From the NCBI GenBank assembly GCA_947259865.1, contig CAMYNZ010000131.1:1-11774 (forward strand): a DNA stretch of 11,774 nt, in the 5' to 3' direction. Origin of the DNA: an uncultured Desulfobacterales bacterium (GTDB taxonomy: Bacteria > Desulfobacterota > Desulfobacteria > Desulfobacterales > G020354645). The notes beneath the pieces are model-generated. The model was given only the letters and a program-made list of their open reading frames with translations, was not told the origin of the DNA and ran no database searches. The position numbers and the translations under genes were made by a program. Shown piece after piece: positions 5,855 to 11,137 of the stretch (positions within the stretch are counted from its first letter, which is position 1; each line of letters starts with the position of its first letter).

Positions 5855-5883
5855 ATGGTACGTCATAACGTACGTTTTGTCAA
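5855..5883 (-). promoter_or_regulatory. yefM-yoeB promoter with inverted-repeat operator
   Basis: On the minus strand TTGACA lies at 5878-5883, followed by a 17-base spacer and a weak -10 TACCAT at 5855-5860. A perfect inverted repeat GTACGT-CATA-ACGTAC spans 5858-5873, within the spacer and touching the -10. This is a YefM operator candidate of the GTAC-containing type known for yefM operons. Confidence 0.72.
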
Positions 5884-5898
5884 GCCTAAATTTATAAG

Positions 5899-6027
5899 CA
5901 TAACGCCGAGCATAAGTGGCGGGCGGTTACAACCCCGTATGCTATAGAAGGCTCCTATGTGTGAACCAACGAAATTGCACTAAAACCGCAGGATATAGCC
6001 CGTCCATCTTCATGCCATTGTTAGCAG
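5899..6027 (-). other. attC recombination site
   Basis: On the minus strand R'' GCTAAC is followed by AATGGCATGAAGATGGACGGGC, and the site ends GCCCGCCACTTATGCTCGGCGTTATGC. The inner arms pair with one unpaired base. It begins three bases after the ParE-like toxin stop. Confidence 0.92.
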
Positions 6028-6029
6028 TT

Positions 6030-6365
6030 CTAAATTTTAGAATTGGTAAGCCTTCTCAATAGTATATCTTCAATATTTCGGCGTGAATCTAAAACGGATA
6101 ATACGAAAACATTCATTTCTGATATTCTGTATAAGATTCTCCATGGAGAAATGACTAATTCACGATATTGCAGGATCCCTTGATCCCGTAATTCCGGGAC
6201 GATGCGTCCTCTTTCAGGAAAGGTATGAAGTCTTGAGGTTTTTTGTTTTATGCTTTTTAATATTTTTAAGGCGTTAGGTGGGCTATCGTCGGCAATGTAT
6301 TCAATAATATTTTTTAAATCATTCTCAGCAATATTTGACCATACGACGTGATATTTTTTGTTCAT
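6030..6365 (-). CDS. RelE/ParE-family toxin, ParE type
   Basis: The product is 111 residues; the start ATG overlaps the antitoxin stop by four bases. Features in order: YHVVWSNIAENDLKNIIEYIADDSPPNALKILKSIKQKTSRLHTFPERGRIVPEL, then LQYRELVISPWRILYRISEMNVFVLSVLDSRRNIEDILLRRL. This is the ParE-type layout (w...A..DL..I..yia.dsp..A.......i.....L..fP..Gr.vPEl......yRel....yrilY......v.vl.v.d.RR). ParE proteins poison DNA gyrase, while RelE relatives cleave mRNA; the long N-terminal helical hairpin favours ParE, but the target is inferred. It ends directly before its attC. Confidence 0.92.
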   Translation of the reverse strand: MNKKYHVVWSNIAENDLKNIIEYIADDSPPNALKILKSIKQKTSRLHTFPERGRIVPELRDQGILQYRELVISPWRILYRISEMNVFVLSVLDSRRNIEDILLRRLTNSKI

Positions 6366-6643
6366 TTCATTTTGTCTTTCAGAAAATTTTCAATGTTCTC
6401 AAAGACTTCCTGCTGAGATTTTGATTTTCCGCTCCTTATTTCATCCTCACCTTGGGAAATTAGTTTTAATATCCCAATAGCATTTCGCATATTCTCATAA
6501 CTTTTTGGATCTTGTAATATGGCTTTCGGCTCTCCGTTTTGCGTAATGATCACCGGACGATGGGTTTCATTGATCTGCTTCAACAAATCAGCTGCTTTTG
6601 ATTTAAGGTAGGTAACTGGTTTTATATCTTGTGAAATGTTCAT
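6362..6643 (-). CDS. Phd/YefM-family antitoxin
   Basis: The product is 93 residues from ATG 6641-6643, with an excellent ribosome binding site (GGAGGTGAT, spacing about 5). The N-terminal Phd fold is clear: DIKPVTYLKSKAADLLKQINETHRPVIITQNGEPKAILQDPKSYENMRNAIGILKLISQGEDEIRSGKSKS. The rest is a lysine- and glutamate-rich tail (QQEVFENIENFLKDKMK) that should bind the toxin. Phd-type antitoxins combined with ParE-type toxins are a common mixed pairing. It is first in the operon and is expected to bind the long dyad at 6655-6684. Confidence 0.93.
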   Translation of the reverse strand: MNISQDIKPVTYLKSKAADLLKQINETHRPVIITQNGEPKAILQDPKSYENMRNAIGILKLISQGEDEIRSGKSKSQQEVFENIENFLKDKMK

Positions 6644-6654
6644 TTTATCACCTC

Positions 6655-6691
6655 CGGTCTTTTTATAGTACTAAATTAAGACCGATGTCAA
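6655..6691 (-). promoter_or_regulatory. Promoter with 30-bp dyad operator for the phd/parE pair
   Basis: On the minus strand TTGACA is at 6686-6691, with CTATAA 17 bases (or TATAAA 18 bases) downstream. CGGTCTT (6655-6661) and AAGACCG (6678-6684) form a perfect outer inverted repeat. Its centre coincides with the inner palindrome TAGTACTA (6666-6673), giving one 30-base dyad that covers the -10 region. Confidence 0.78.
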
Positions 6692-6714
6692 GCTTAGAAT
6701 ATTATTCCATACCC

Positions 6715-6846
6715 TCCTAACGGGGAGGTAAGCGGCCGGGCATGCCTAAAGCAAGACATGCTTCTATTTGCACAGAATCAGGTAAAATTTCAACCACTCC
6801 AAAATCCGCGGCTTATGCCCGGTCCGTCTTCACCGATTTGTTCGAC
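6715..6846 (-). other. attC recombination site overlapping the brnA 3' end
   Basis: On the minus strand R'' is GTCGAAC followed by AAATCGGTGAAGACGGACCGGG. The distal arm is CCCGGCCGCTTACCTCCCCGTTAGG. AAGACGGACCGGGC pairs with GCCCGGCCGCTT, with two extra A bases in the 5' arm. The last eleven or so codons of brnA lie inside it. Confidence 0.85.
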
Positions 6847-7124
6847 TTTGGCTTTTCAATAAGGCGGCCGGTTACGTAACGATGAAGAATACTGGACATG
6901 AGTGTCTGATATGGGAGGCCATCCTCTATCGCAATGCTCTGAAGTTCCTCAAGATCTTTGGATGATATTCTGATGTTTACCCGTTTATCCTTTTTCAGTG
7001 TATTTCGGGCATATACCTGATGCTTTCGGATTTCAGCTTCAACATTCTTAACTGACTTCCACTCTCCCCTTTCAAAGGAATCAAGTATATCCTTTTCTTC
7101 TTTTTCAAGCTTAACCTTTTTCAT
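6813..7124 (-). CDS. BrnA/CopG-like antitoxin
   Basis: The product is 103 residues; the ATG at 7122-7124 overlaps the toxin stop by four bases. The N-terminal half is charged (MKKVKLEKEEKDILDSFERGEWKSVKNVEAEIRKHQVYARNTLKKD). The second half is a ribbon-helix-helix: the strand KRVNIRISSKDL, then EELQSIAIEDGLPYQTLMSSILHRYVTGRL. This order, toxin gene first and an RHH antitoxin second with an N-terminal toxin-binding region, is typical of brnTA. The final residues (about NKSVKTDRA) and the stop codon are encoded by the attC R'' and L'' boxes, so the natural end of the protein is set by the recombination site. Confidence 0.9.
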   Translation of the reverse strand: MKKVKLEKEEKDILDSFERGEWKSVKNVEAEIRKHQVYARNTLKKDKRVNIRISSKDLEELQSIAIEDGLPYQTLMSSILHRYVTGRLIEKPKSNKSVKTDRA

Positions 7125-7399
7125 TTGTCACTCCTCAGATACTCGCGAGTTGCCCTGCGACTCGGAATAATTGTTTTTAAGAATTTACCCTTATCACTTT
7201 CAACAAATGGAACGAGATACGCGTAGTCTTGAATTTCAACAACCAATAGCCGCTGGTTTGGATATTTAGACTGATTTGGATGGTGTACAATATCAAGTAG
7301 ATCTCCCCGTTCAATGTGCATTACGACTTGTTCAAAACTGATACCGCGTTCTAATTTGAGTTTCTCATTCTTTTCATGGTTCCATCGGTAAAATTCCAC
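7121..7399 (-). CDS. BrnT-family toxin, GTG start
   Basis: The product is 92 residues. The only plausible start is GTG at 7397-7399. MEFYRWNHEKNEKLKLERGISFEQVVMHIERGDLLDIVHHPNQSKYPNQRLLVVEIQDYAYLVPFVESDKGKFLKTIIPSRRATREYL matches BrnT-like toxins: W..eKN..lk.eRGIsFE, then the HPN..kyp.Qr..vvei..yayLVPfV motif and a basic C-terminus (IPSRRATREY). BrnT has a RelE-like fold and blocks translation by RNA cleavage. No Shine-Dalgarno precedes the GTG, and the promoter's -10 box ends only five bases upstream, so the message is probably leaderless. The toxin gene comes first in the pair, as usual for brnTA. Confidence 0.87.
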   Translation of the reverse strand: MEFYRWNHEKNEKLKLERGISFEQVVMHIERGDLLDIVHHPNQSKYPNQRLLVVEIQDYAYLVPFVESDKGKFLKTIIPSRRATREYLRSDK

Positions 7400-7404
7400 A
7401 AAAC

Positions 7405-7434
7405 AATATAATCACGATGTGTGCCTTATGTCAA
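7405..7434 (-). promoter_or_regulatory. brnTA promoter, apparently leaderless
   Basis: On the minus strand TTGACA is at 7429-7434 and the -10 (TATATT at 7405-7410, 18-base spacer, or TTATAT with 17) is near consensus. Transcription should begin about six to eight bases after the -10, which falls on the brnT GTG codon itself. Confidence 0.75.
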
Positions 7435-7463
7435 CAGCATTTTCAGCAAGTAAGGTCGCAGAG

Positions 7464-7571
7464 GTCGAACACTGGAGATCACCGGCCCCCCGAGTCGCTT
7501 GTGAGTCCTGCGCCCTTTGCAGGGCGAACGGCGAAAGGGGGTCCGGTGCATTGGCTTGATACTAGTTATGG
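7464..7571 (-). other. attC recombination site abutting an insertion sequence
   Basis: On the minus strand R'' CCATAAC leads to L'' CACCGGACCCCC. The distal arm is GGGGGGCCGGTG and then GTTCGAC as R'. The arms pair over 11-12 bases, with one unpaired A in the 5' arm, the same polarity as every other site. An inner hairpin CGCCCT-TTGC-AGGGCG forms the variable terminal structure. It precedes the brnTA promoter as expected. The IS begins at the last base of R''. Confidence 0.8.
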
Positions 7572-7580
7572 CCTTCCTAA

Positions 7581-7595
7581 AGTTGAGGGTATAAG
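7581..7595 (+). repeat. Left subterminal inverted repeat of the IS
   Basis: AGTTGAGGGTATAAG matches the reverse complement of 8793-8807 (AGTTTCGGGTATAGG) at 12 of 15 positions. It starts about nine bases from the attC junction. Confidence 0.65.
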
Positions 7596-7644
7596 ATGGA
7601 ATCATCCCTTAACCCCACAACCCCCAACCAAAGGAGGCCAAATC

Positions 7645-8688
7645 ATGAGAATCTACAAACAACAACACAAGTATTATTGCGGCATCGATCTTCATGCCCG
7701 AAAAATGTACGTCTGCATCCTGGATCATACCGGAAAAGCCAAAGTGCACCAAAACATTAAAACCGATCCTGAGCAATTCTTTGAACTGATCTTTCCGTAT
7801 CTGGATGACGTGGTGGTCGGCGTCGAATGCGTCTTTTGCTGGTATTGGCTTGCCGATTTGTGTGCCGAACACCAGATCCCTTTCACCCTTGGACATGCAT
7901 TATACATGAAAGCCATCCATGGCAGCAAAACAAAAAATGATAAAATCGATTCTTATAAAATCGCGCTGCTGCTCAAAGGCGGCAATTTCCCCATCGCTTA
8001 TCCCTATCCGACCAAATGGCGTGCCACCCGCGATCTGCTGCGACGAAGAATGTACATCTCCCGGCGCTGCGGGGAACTGGTCGCTCATATCCAAAATACC
8101 AACACCCAATACAACCTGCCGGCTTTTAGAAAAAAACTTTCTCGAAAATACAACCATGACGGCGTGGCTGACCGATTTGAAGACCCTGAGGTAAAAAAAA
8201 GTGTTCAAGTCGATCTGGCAATGATCGATTCTCTCAACCCAATACTTAAAAAGCTTGAATGGCATATCGAAAAAACCGCCCGAGACCATGATTACCACAC
8301 CCTGTACCTGCTGCGATCCATACCAGGGGTCGGACAAATCCTGGCACTGGTGATTTTGTATGAAATCCACGATGTAAAGCGCTTTGCCAGGGTCCAGGAT
8401 TTTTCCTCCTACGCACGGCTGATCCGGCCGGTAAAAGAATCTGACGGCAAATGGGCCGGGCATTCCAACAAAAAAATCGGCAACCATCACCTCAAATGGG
8501 CCATCAAAGAGGCGGCCATCCTGATGCTCAGAACCTCGGCTCAGGCCAAAAGTTACCTGGCAAGATACCAACGAAAATACAACAAGGGCAAAGCCCTGGG
8601 CATCTTTACCCACAAACTGGGACGGGCCATATACTTTATGCTTAAAAACAAACAGGCTTTCGATATGAAACGATTCTTTGCTCAATAA
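7645..8688 (+). CDS. IS110/IS1111-family DEDD transposase
   Basis: The product is 347 residues from ATG 7645, with AAAGGAGG eight bases upstream; the longer in-frame extension to 7417 runs through the attC and is rejected. The N-terminal RuvC-like DEDD domain shows YYCGIDLH (D15), VVVGVECVFCWYWLAD (E61) and KTKNDKIDSYKIALLL (D99, D102), then the RATRDLLRRRMYISRRCGELVAHIQNTNTQY linker helix. The C-terminal transposase-20 domain has LLRSIPGVGQILALVILYEI (helix-hairpin-helix, about 222-241) and DFSSYARLIRP with the candidate catalytic serine at 254 or 255, then a conserved GHSNKKIGNHHLKWAIKEAA block. The frame is intact, so the element may be active. This family recombines with a bridge or seek RNA rather than by terminal-repeat recognition. 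Confidence 0.96.
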   Translation: MRIYKQQHKYYCGIDLHARKMYVCILDHTGKAKVHQNIKTDPEQFFELIFPYLDDVVVGVECVFCWYWLADLCAEHQIPFTLGHALYMKAIHGSKTKNDKIDSYKIALLLKGGNFPIAYPYPTKWRATRDLLRRRMYISRRCGELVAHIQNTNTQYNLPAFRKKLSRKYNHDGVADRFEDPEVKKSVQVDLAMIDSLNPILKKLEWHIEKTARDHDYHTLYLLRSIPGVGQILALVILYEIHDVKRFARVQDFSSYARLIRPVKESDGKWAGHSNKKIGNHHLKWAIKEAAILMLRTSAQAKSYLARYQRKYNKGKALGIFTHKLGRAIYFMLKNKQAFDMKRFFAQ

Positions 8689-8792
8689 GTTCGGGGCTGG
8701 AAGCTGTCAACTTGTTGCCTAACTGAGATCGCATGGGTGGATCTGAACCTCTTGATTTATTGCTTGCAGCACGACTGCTAAAAAGAGTGGAC
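8689..8792 (+). ncRNA. Candidate seekRNA/bridge RNA region of the IS
   Basis: In IS1111-type elements the guide RNA is encoded in the right-end non-coding segment after the transposase. Here about 100 bases lie between the stop codon and the right inverted repeat. They contain small stems such as GCAG-CACGA-CTGC and the string TTGTTGCCTAACTGAG, which resembles an attC core (GCCTAAC). The reverse complement of CCTAACT is AGTTAGG, and the occupied target reads AGTTATGG. The call rests on position and this partial match. Confidence 0.3.
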
Positions 8793-8807
8793 CCTATACC
8801 CGAAACT
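8793..8807 (-). repeat. Right subterminal inverted repeat of the IS
   Basis: CCTATACCCGAAACT pairs with the left copy at 7581-7595 (12 of 15). It lies one to five bases from the right junction. Confidence 0.65.
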
Positions 8808-8812
8808 CATGG

Positions 8813-9142
8813 CGCTTGACTTGTGCGCCTCTGGAGCATTGGCGGCAGCTTCCAGCTCCCACTCAATATACCGATATCTTGACATGGGATGATCGTGTTC
8901 TGCCCCTTTTCCGAGTGACGCCCTAACTGGATGTCTGCCCAAGGCGGGCAAGCCGATTGGCTTTGATTGCGCCGGGATAAGGGTACCCAAATATATTCTG
9001 AGGCTGCCGGATGGTGGCACGCTGATTGTCAAAGAACCATTTGACTGCTCAGTTAATCTCTATAGATGCTTGTCCGCCTCTGGAGGGTTTGGTGCAGACG
9101 CGTTAAAAAACGCTCTGACTCTCACGATAGAAGACAAAAGCC
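8813..9142. other. Cassette remnant without a recognisable gene
   Basis: This is about 330 bases between the IS right end and the attC-like site at 9143. No frame with a credible start, ribosome binding site and family signature is present. A minus-strand frame (8778-9032) has only a TTG start and finishes inside the IS. A plus-strand frame (8893-9207) stays open for 104 codons but has no ATG. An imperfect direct repeat of about 29 bases (8820-8848 and 9069-9097) shares the exact core CGCCTCTGGAG. It may be a non-coding cassette or a gene broken by the IS. Confidence 0.5.
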
Positions 9143-9252
9143 GGAACCAACGAGTCGCTTGTCAGGAAATCAGAGTAGATGTAATTATTTTAAATTCCGA
9201 TCTATAGGAGAGGTTTTTCCCTTGACAACCGAAGGCCATATAGAAGTTATGC
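9143..9252 (-). other. Probable attC with a shortened R' side
   Basis: On the minus strand R'' GCATAAC (9246-9252) lies just after the stop of the CPBP protease gene. L'' CGGTTGTCAAGGGAAA pairs with L' from CGCTTGTCAGGAAA (9154-9167), with unpaired bases on the 5' side as in the other sites. The distal core is GTTGGTT or GTTCCGG, neither ideal. The spacer between core and L box is about ten bases shorter than on the other arm. Confidence 0.55.
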
Positions 9253-9256
9253 CTCT

Positions 9257-9916
9257 TTAAAATTTTGAGAACCATACTAAATCTGTTGTTATATGACCTA
9301 TAATCAATGGCCATAGATTACGGTACCGCACATAAATAATGGAACATATAAAACCAAATATAAATGTTGAAAACAAATTCCTTATTCCACCTTCCCAGTG
9401 AACAGAACTAAATATTAATGATGAAATAAGCACATAACCAATTGCTTTTTCCTTGCATAATTTATAAATTAGTCCCCTGTAATAAAACTCTTCAATGATC
9501 CCACCCGTTAAAGAGAGCCAAATTAAAACCAATACCCTTTCATATCCACAGCAAGGGATGATTTTTTCATATGATATTTTTATTGCTAAATAATTTACAT
9601 CAAACAAACTTTTTGATAATGCAAATGAATATGTATATGAAACGCTTAAAATGATCGACACAAGGACTATTAATATAATGAATTTTGTCTCATTTTTGTT
9701 ACCGCATATTTTTCTAGTAAAACCAATATTCTCATTTGAAAACACTCTATTTATACCCAACAAATATATAATCGAGGGTATTATTATCCAAACTATGATT
9801 TCTTCATACCAAAAATATTTTGGATTGCTGGCAACTTGGCTTTTATAAAATCCATTTATTTCAAATGGTAATATTCCAAAAACTGCAAAGATTATCCAAT
9901 ATATTTTCGTGTTCAT
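9257..9916 (-). CDS. CPBP-family intramembrane metalloprotease (Abi/CAAX protease-like)
   Basis: The product is 219 residues from ATG 9914-9916; a longer frame extends through the attC at 9928 and is rejected. It is very hydrophobic, with segments at roughly residues 5-22, 38-54, 79-98, 125-140, 158-172, 181-195 and 200-212. All three catalytic motifs of the CPBP (ABI) family are present: EEFYYRG (E142, E143, R147), FSSVHW (H173) and HITTD (H208, D212). The protein therefore looks catalytically competent. Family members cleave prenylated or other membrane substrates, and in Gram-positives give self-immunity to bacteriocins; the role here is unknown. The gene is AT-rich. The start is 11 bases after an attC with only a weak ribosome binding site, so it has no promoter of its own and lies downstream of vapBC. 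Confidence 0.9.
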   Translation of the reverse strand: MNTKIYWIIFAVFGILPFEINGFYKSQVASNPKYFWYEEIIVWIIIPSIIYLLGINRVFSNENIGFTRKICGNKNETKFIILIVLVSIILSVSYTYSFALSKSLFDVNYLAIKISYEKIIPCCGYERVLVLIWLSLTGGIIEEFYYRGLIYKLCKEKAIGYVLISSLIFSSVHWEGGIRNLFSTFIFGFICSIIYVRYRNLWPLIIGHITTDLVWFSKF

Positions 9917-9927
9917 CTTTTCAGAGG

Positions 9928-10056
9928 TATAACGTTGGGCATAAGTGGCGGGCGGATATAGAGAACCAGGATTTAAATGGGGTGCTACCTGCGCGATAGC
10001 GCGGTACTCTCTAATCCGCAAGATATAGCCCGTCCACCTTCATGCCATTGGTTATC
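9928..10056 (-). other. attC recombination site
   Basis: On the minus strand R'' GATAACC precedes AATGGCATGAAGGTGGACGG, and the site ends CCGCCCGCCACTTATGCCCAACGTTATAC. It pairs in the same way as the sites at 3948 and 5899 and lies about two bases after the vapC stop. A hairpin TACCGCGC-TAT-CGCGCAGGTA-like structure occupies the centre. Confidence 0.92.
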
Positions 10057-10058
10057 TT

Positions 10059-10418
10059 TTATTTGAATGTCAATTCAAGTTGATCAGCCGAAGATTTTAG
10101 CTTTTTATCTGCTGTCCAAAGCGGCACTCCCGCCAACTGAGCAGACGCTAAGAGGTGGACATCGACGAAACCAACACCTTTTCCCATAAGGTGATTTCGA
10201 TCAATAAAATATAGGATTTCGTCAAATTCAATCGTCGGGGCCATTGGAAGGGACTGAAGCAAGGAGATAATTTCGTTCCGGTTTTTCAGATTACCACAGG
10301 CGAGCTCGCCAATAATAAATGGATGGCATATAACCTCAGCGTCCATTAAAAGCTTTTCAAGCTGCCGGCTGCCTTGGTGCAGGTGGGCGACCCAAATCGA
10401 GGTATCAACAAGGACCAT
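10059..10418 (-). CDS. vapC: VapC-family PIN-domain toxin
   Basis: The product is 119 residues from ATG 10416-10418, eight bases after the antitoxin stop and without a clear Shine-Dalgarno, which suggests coupling to vapB translation. It is a complete PIN nuclease with all four acidic residues: D5 in VLVDTSIW, E38 in FIIGELACG, D86 in GFVDVHLLASA and D104 in LWTADKKL. VapC toxins are magnesium-dependent endoribonucleases that typically cut tRNA or the rRNA sarcin-ricin loop; the target here is unknown. The stop codon lies against the attC, marking vapBC as one cassette. Confidence 0.95.
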   Translation of the reverse strand: MVLVDTSIWVAHLHQGSRQLEKLLMDAEVICHPFIIGELACGNLKNRNEIISLLQSLPMAPTIEFDEILYFIDRNHLMGKGVGFVDVHLLASAQLAGVPLWTADKKLKSSADQLELTFK

Positions 10419-10426
10419 AGTTGTTA

Positions 10427-10618
10427 TCAGGCAAATCTTCGTCTATGAATTGAACGTAGATTATTTTCTGTTCCGCCGAGTTTAGCCAGTCGTTTACTGC
10501 TTTCGCGAGCAATTAAAGCTTCTAAACCAAGTCGCACTAAAGAGGTTTTCTCCTTAACACCAGTCAACCGCGATGCCTTTTCCAATATTTTGTCATCTAT
10601 GTTTAGTGTTGTTCTCAT
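10427..10618 (-). CDS. vapB: VapB-family ribbon-helix-helix antitoxin
   Basis: The product is 63 residues from ATG 10616-10618. MRTTLNIDDKILEKASRLTGVKEKTSLVRLGLEALIARESSKRLAKLGGT is the VapB type often annotated VapB antitoxin (RTTL.IDd.ll..A..ltg..ektalv..aL..li.re...rLa.lgG). The C-terminus (ENNLRSIHRRRFA) would contact VapC. There is no ribosome binding site upstream; the promoter -10 box is only seven bases away, so the transcript probably begins at or next to the AUG. Confidence 0.93.
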   Translation of the reverse strand: MRTTLNIDDKILEKASRLTGVKEKTSLVRLGLEALIARESSKRLAKLGGTENNLRSIHRRRFA

Positions 10619-10625
10619 ATGTATT

Positions 10626-10654
10626 AATATGTATTAAATATGCATATCTGTCAA
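10626..10654 (-). promoter_or_regulatory. vapBC promoter with repeated operator motif
   Basis: On the minus strand TTGACA is at 10649-10654, followed by a 17-base spacer and CATATT at 10626-10631. The palindrome ATATGCATAT lies in the spacer, and TTAATACATA is repeated twice up to the start codon. Transcription would start at about 10618-10620, at the vapB ATG. Confidence 0.72.
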
Positions 10655-10673
10655 GTAAAAAATTTTGGTTTTA

Positions 10674-10779
10674 AGATAACGTCAGTGATGAGCTGCAGGC
10701 TTTATAAACTTCAAGAACTTAAGGCCTTTTCGATTTAGGCCTGAGATACTTCCTGTCAGCTCTAACCCGTTGTTATACG
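10674..10779 (-). other. attC recombination site
   Basis: On the minus strand R'' TATAAC precedes AACGGGTTAGAGCTGACAGG, and the distal arm is GCCTGCAGCTCATCACTGACGTTATC. AGCTGACAGG pairs with CCTGCAGCT, with the usual single unpaired A. It lies about 54 bases after the stop of the small membrane protein gene. Confidence 0.9.
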
Positions 10780-10832
10780 ATTTTTATGTCTTTTTATTTT
10801 GTAGTTTTCTTTATCTAAAGCCACATATAAGT

Positions 10833-11114
10833 TTAGAATAGCCAAACATCGGGTTTCACGCCATATTTGTCCAAAAATGAATTATAAGCGTTTCCAGATA
10901 TTATTCCGAATGCAAAGAAATTAATAACAAGAAGAACAAATAGCAGCCATTCTCTGCTATTAAATCCTTTCATGATAACAATACCTAAAAAGATATACCC
11001 AATATGAAGTTTTTGTCTGACCATTGAATATATCATCACCACATTACAACCGATAAGCGCAAAGATTGCGGCTATTGTTCCAGTGAGGTTAATAAATAAT
11101 ATTTCATTTTCCAT
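10833..11114 (-). CDS. Small membrane protein of unknown function
   Basis: The product is 93 residues from ATG 11112-11114; an upstream extension lies inside the attC at 11138 and is rejected. A GAAGGAAA ribosome binding site sits rather far (about 14 bases) upstream. The protein has three hydrophobic segments, at about residues 6-30 (ILFINLTGTIAAIFALIGCN), 36-49 (LHIGYIFLGIVIMK) and 55-76 (EWLLFVLLVINFFAFGIISG). It ends in a polar tail, NSFLDKYGVKPDVWLF. No family is recognised. The start lies 24 bases after the attC, so the cassette has no obvious promoter. Confidence 0.72.
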   Translation of the reverse strand: MENEILFINLTGTIAAIFALIGCNVVMIYSMVRQKLHIGYIFLGIVIMKGFNSREWLLFVLLVINFFAFGIISGNAYNSFLDKYGVKPDVWLF

Positions 11115-11137
11115 CAGTAATATATTATTTCCTTCAG

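Larger units (their letters stand above)
7572..8812 (+). mobile_element. IS110-family insertion sequence, IS1111-like, inserted at an attC
   Basis: The element is about 1.24 kb with one transposase gene. Subterminal inverted repeats are AGTTGAGGGTATAAG at 7581-7595 and its partner CCTATACCCGAAACT at 8793-8807 (12 of 15 positions match), lying a few bases inside the ends. This is the hallmark of the IS1111 branch rather than the IS110 branch, as is the short 5' and longer 3' non-coding region. ATGG occurs at both junctions (7568-7571 and 8809-8812), so the exact ends are ambiguous by four bases. The left end touches the R'' box of the attC at 7464-7571. A subgroup of IS1111 elements is known to target attC sites. 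Confidence 0.75.

Noticed and set aside
7480..7548. Long stem with internal hairpin upstream of the transposase, first read as a bridge RNA
   Set aside because: The stem is flanked by AAC/GTT core boxes and carries the single unpaired A with the same polarity as the other sites. It precedes the brnTA promoter, so it is an attC. The left IS repeat also lies to its right.
7417..7644. N-terminal extension of the transposase frame
   Set aside because: It runs through attC DNA and outside the IS end; the ATG at 7645 has a strong ribosome binding site and the family N-terminus.
7900..8685. 261-codon minus-strand frame
   Set aside because: It is a shadow of the transposase gene on the opposite strand, with no family signature.
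8778..9032. 84-codon minus-strand frame
   Set aside because: It has a TTG start without a ribosome binding site, its end lies inside the IS, and no family is recognised.
8893..9207. 104-codon plus-strand frame
   Set aside because: It has no ATG and no ribosome binding site, opposes the cassette direction and runs into the attC; kept only as an observation.
9917..10021. N-terminal extension of the CPBP protease
   Set aside because: It reads entirely through attC sequence; the same reason rejects the extensions at 780-899, 5195-5251 and 11115-11177.
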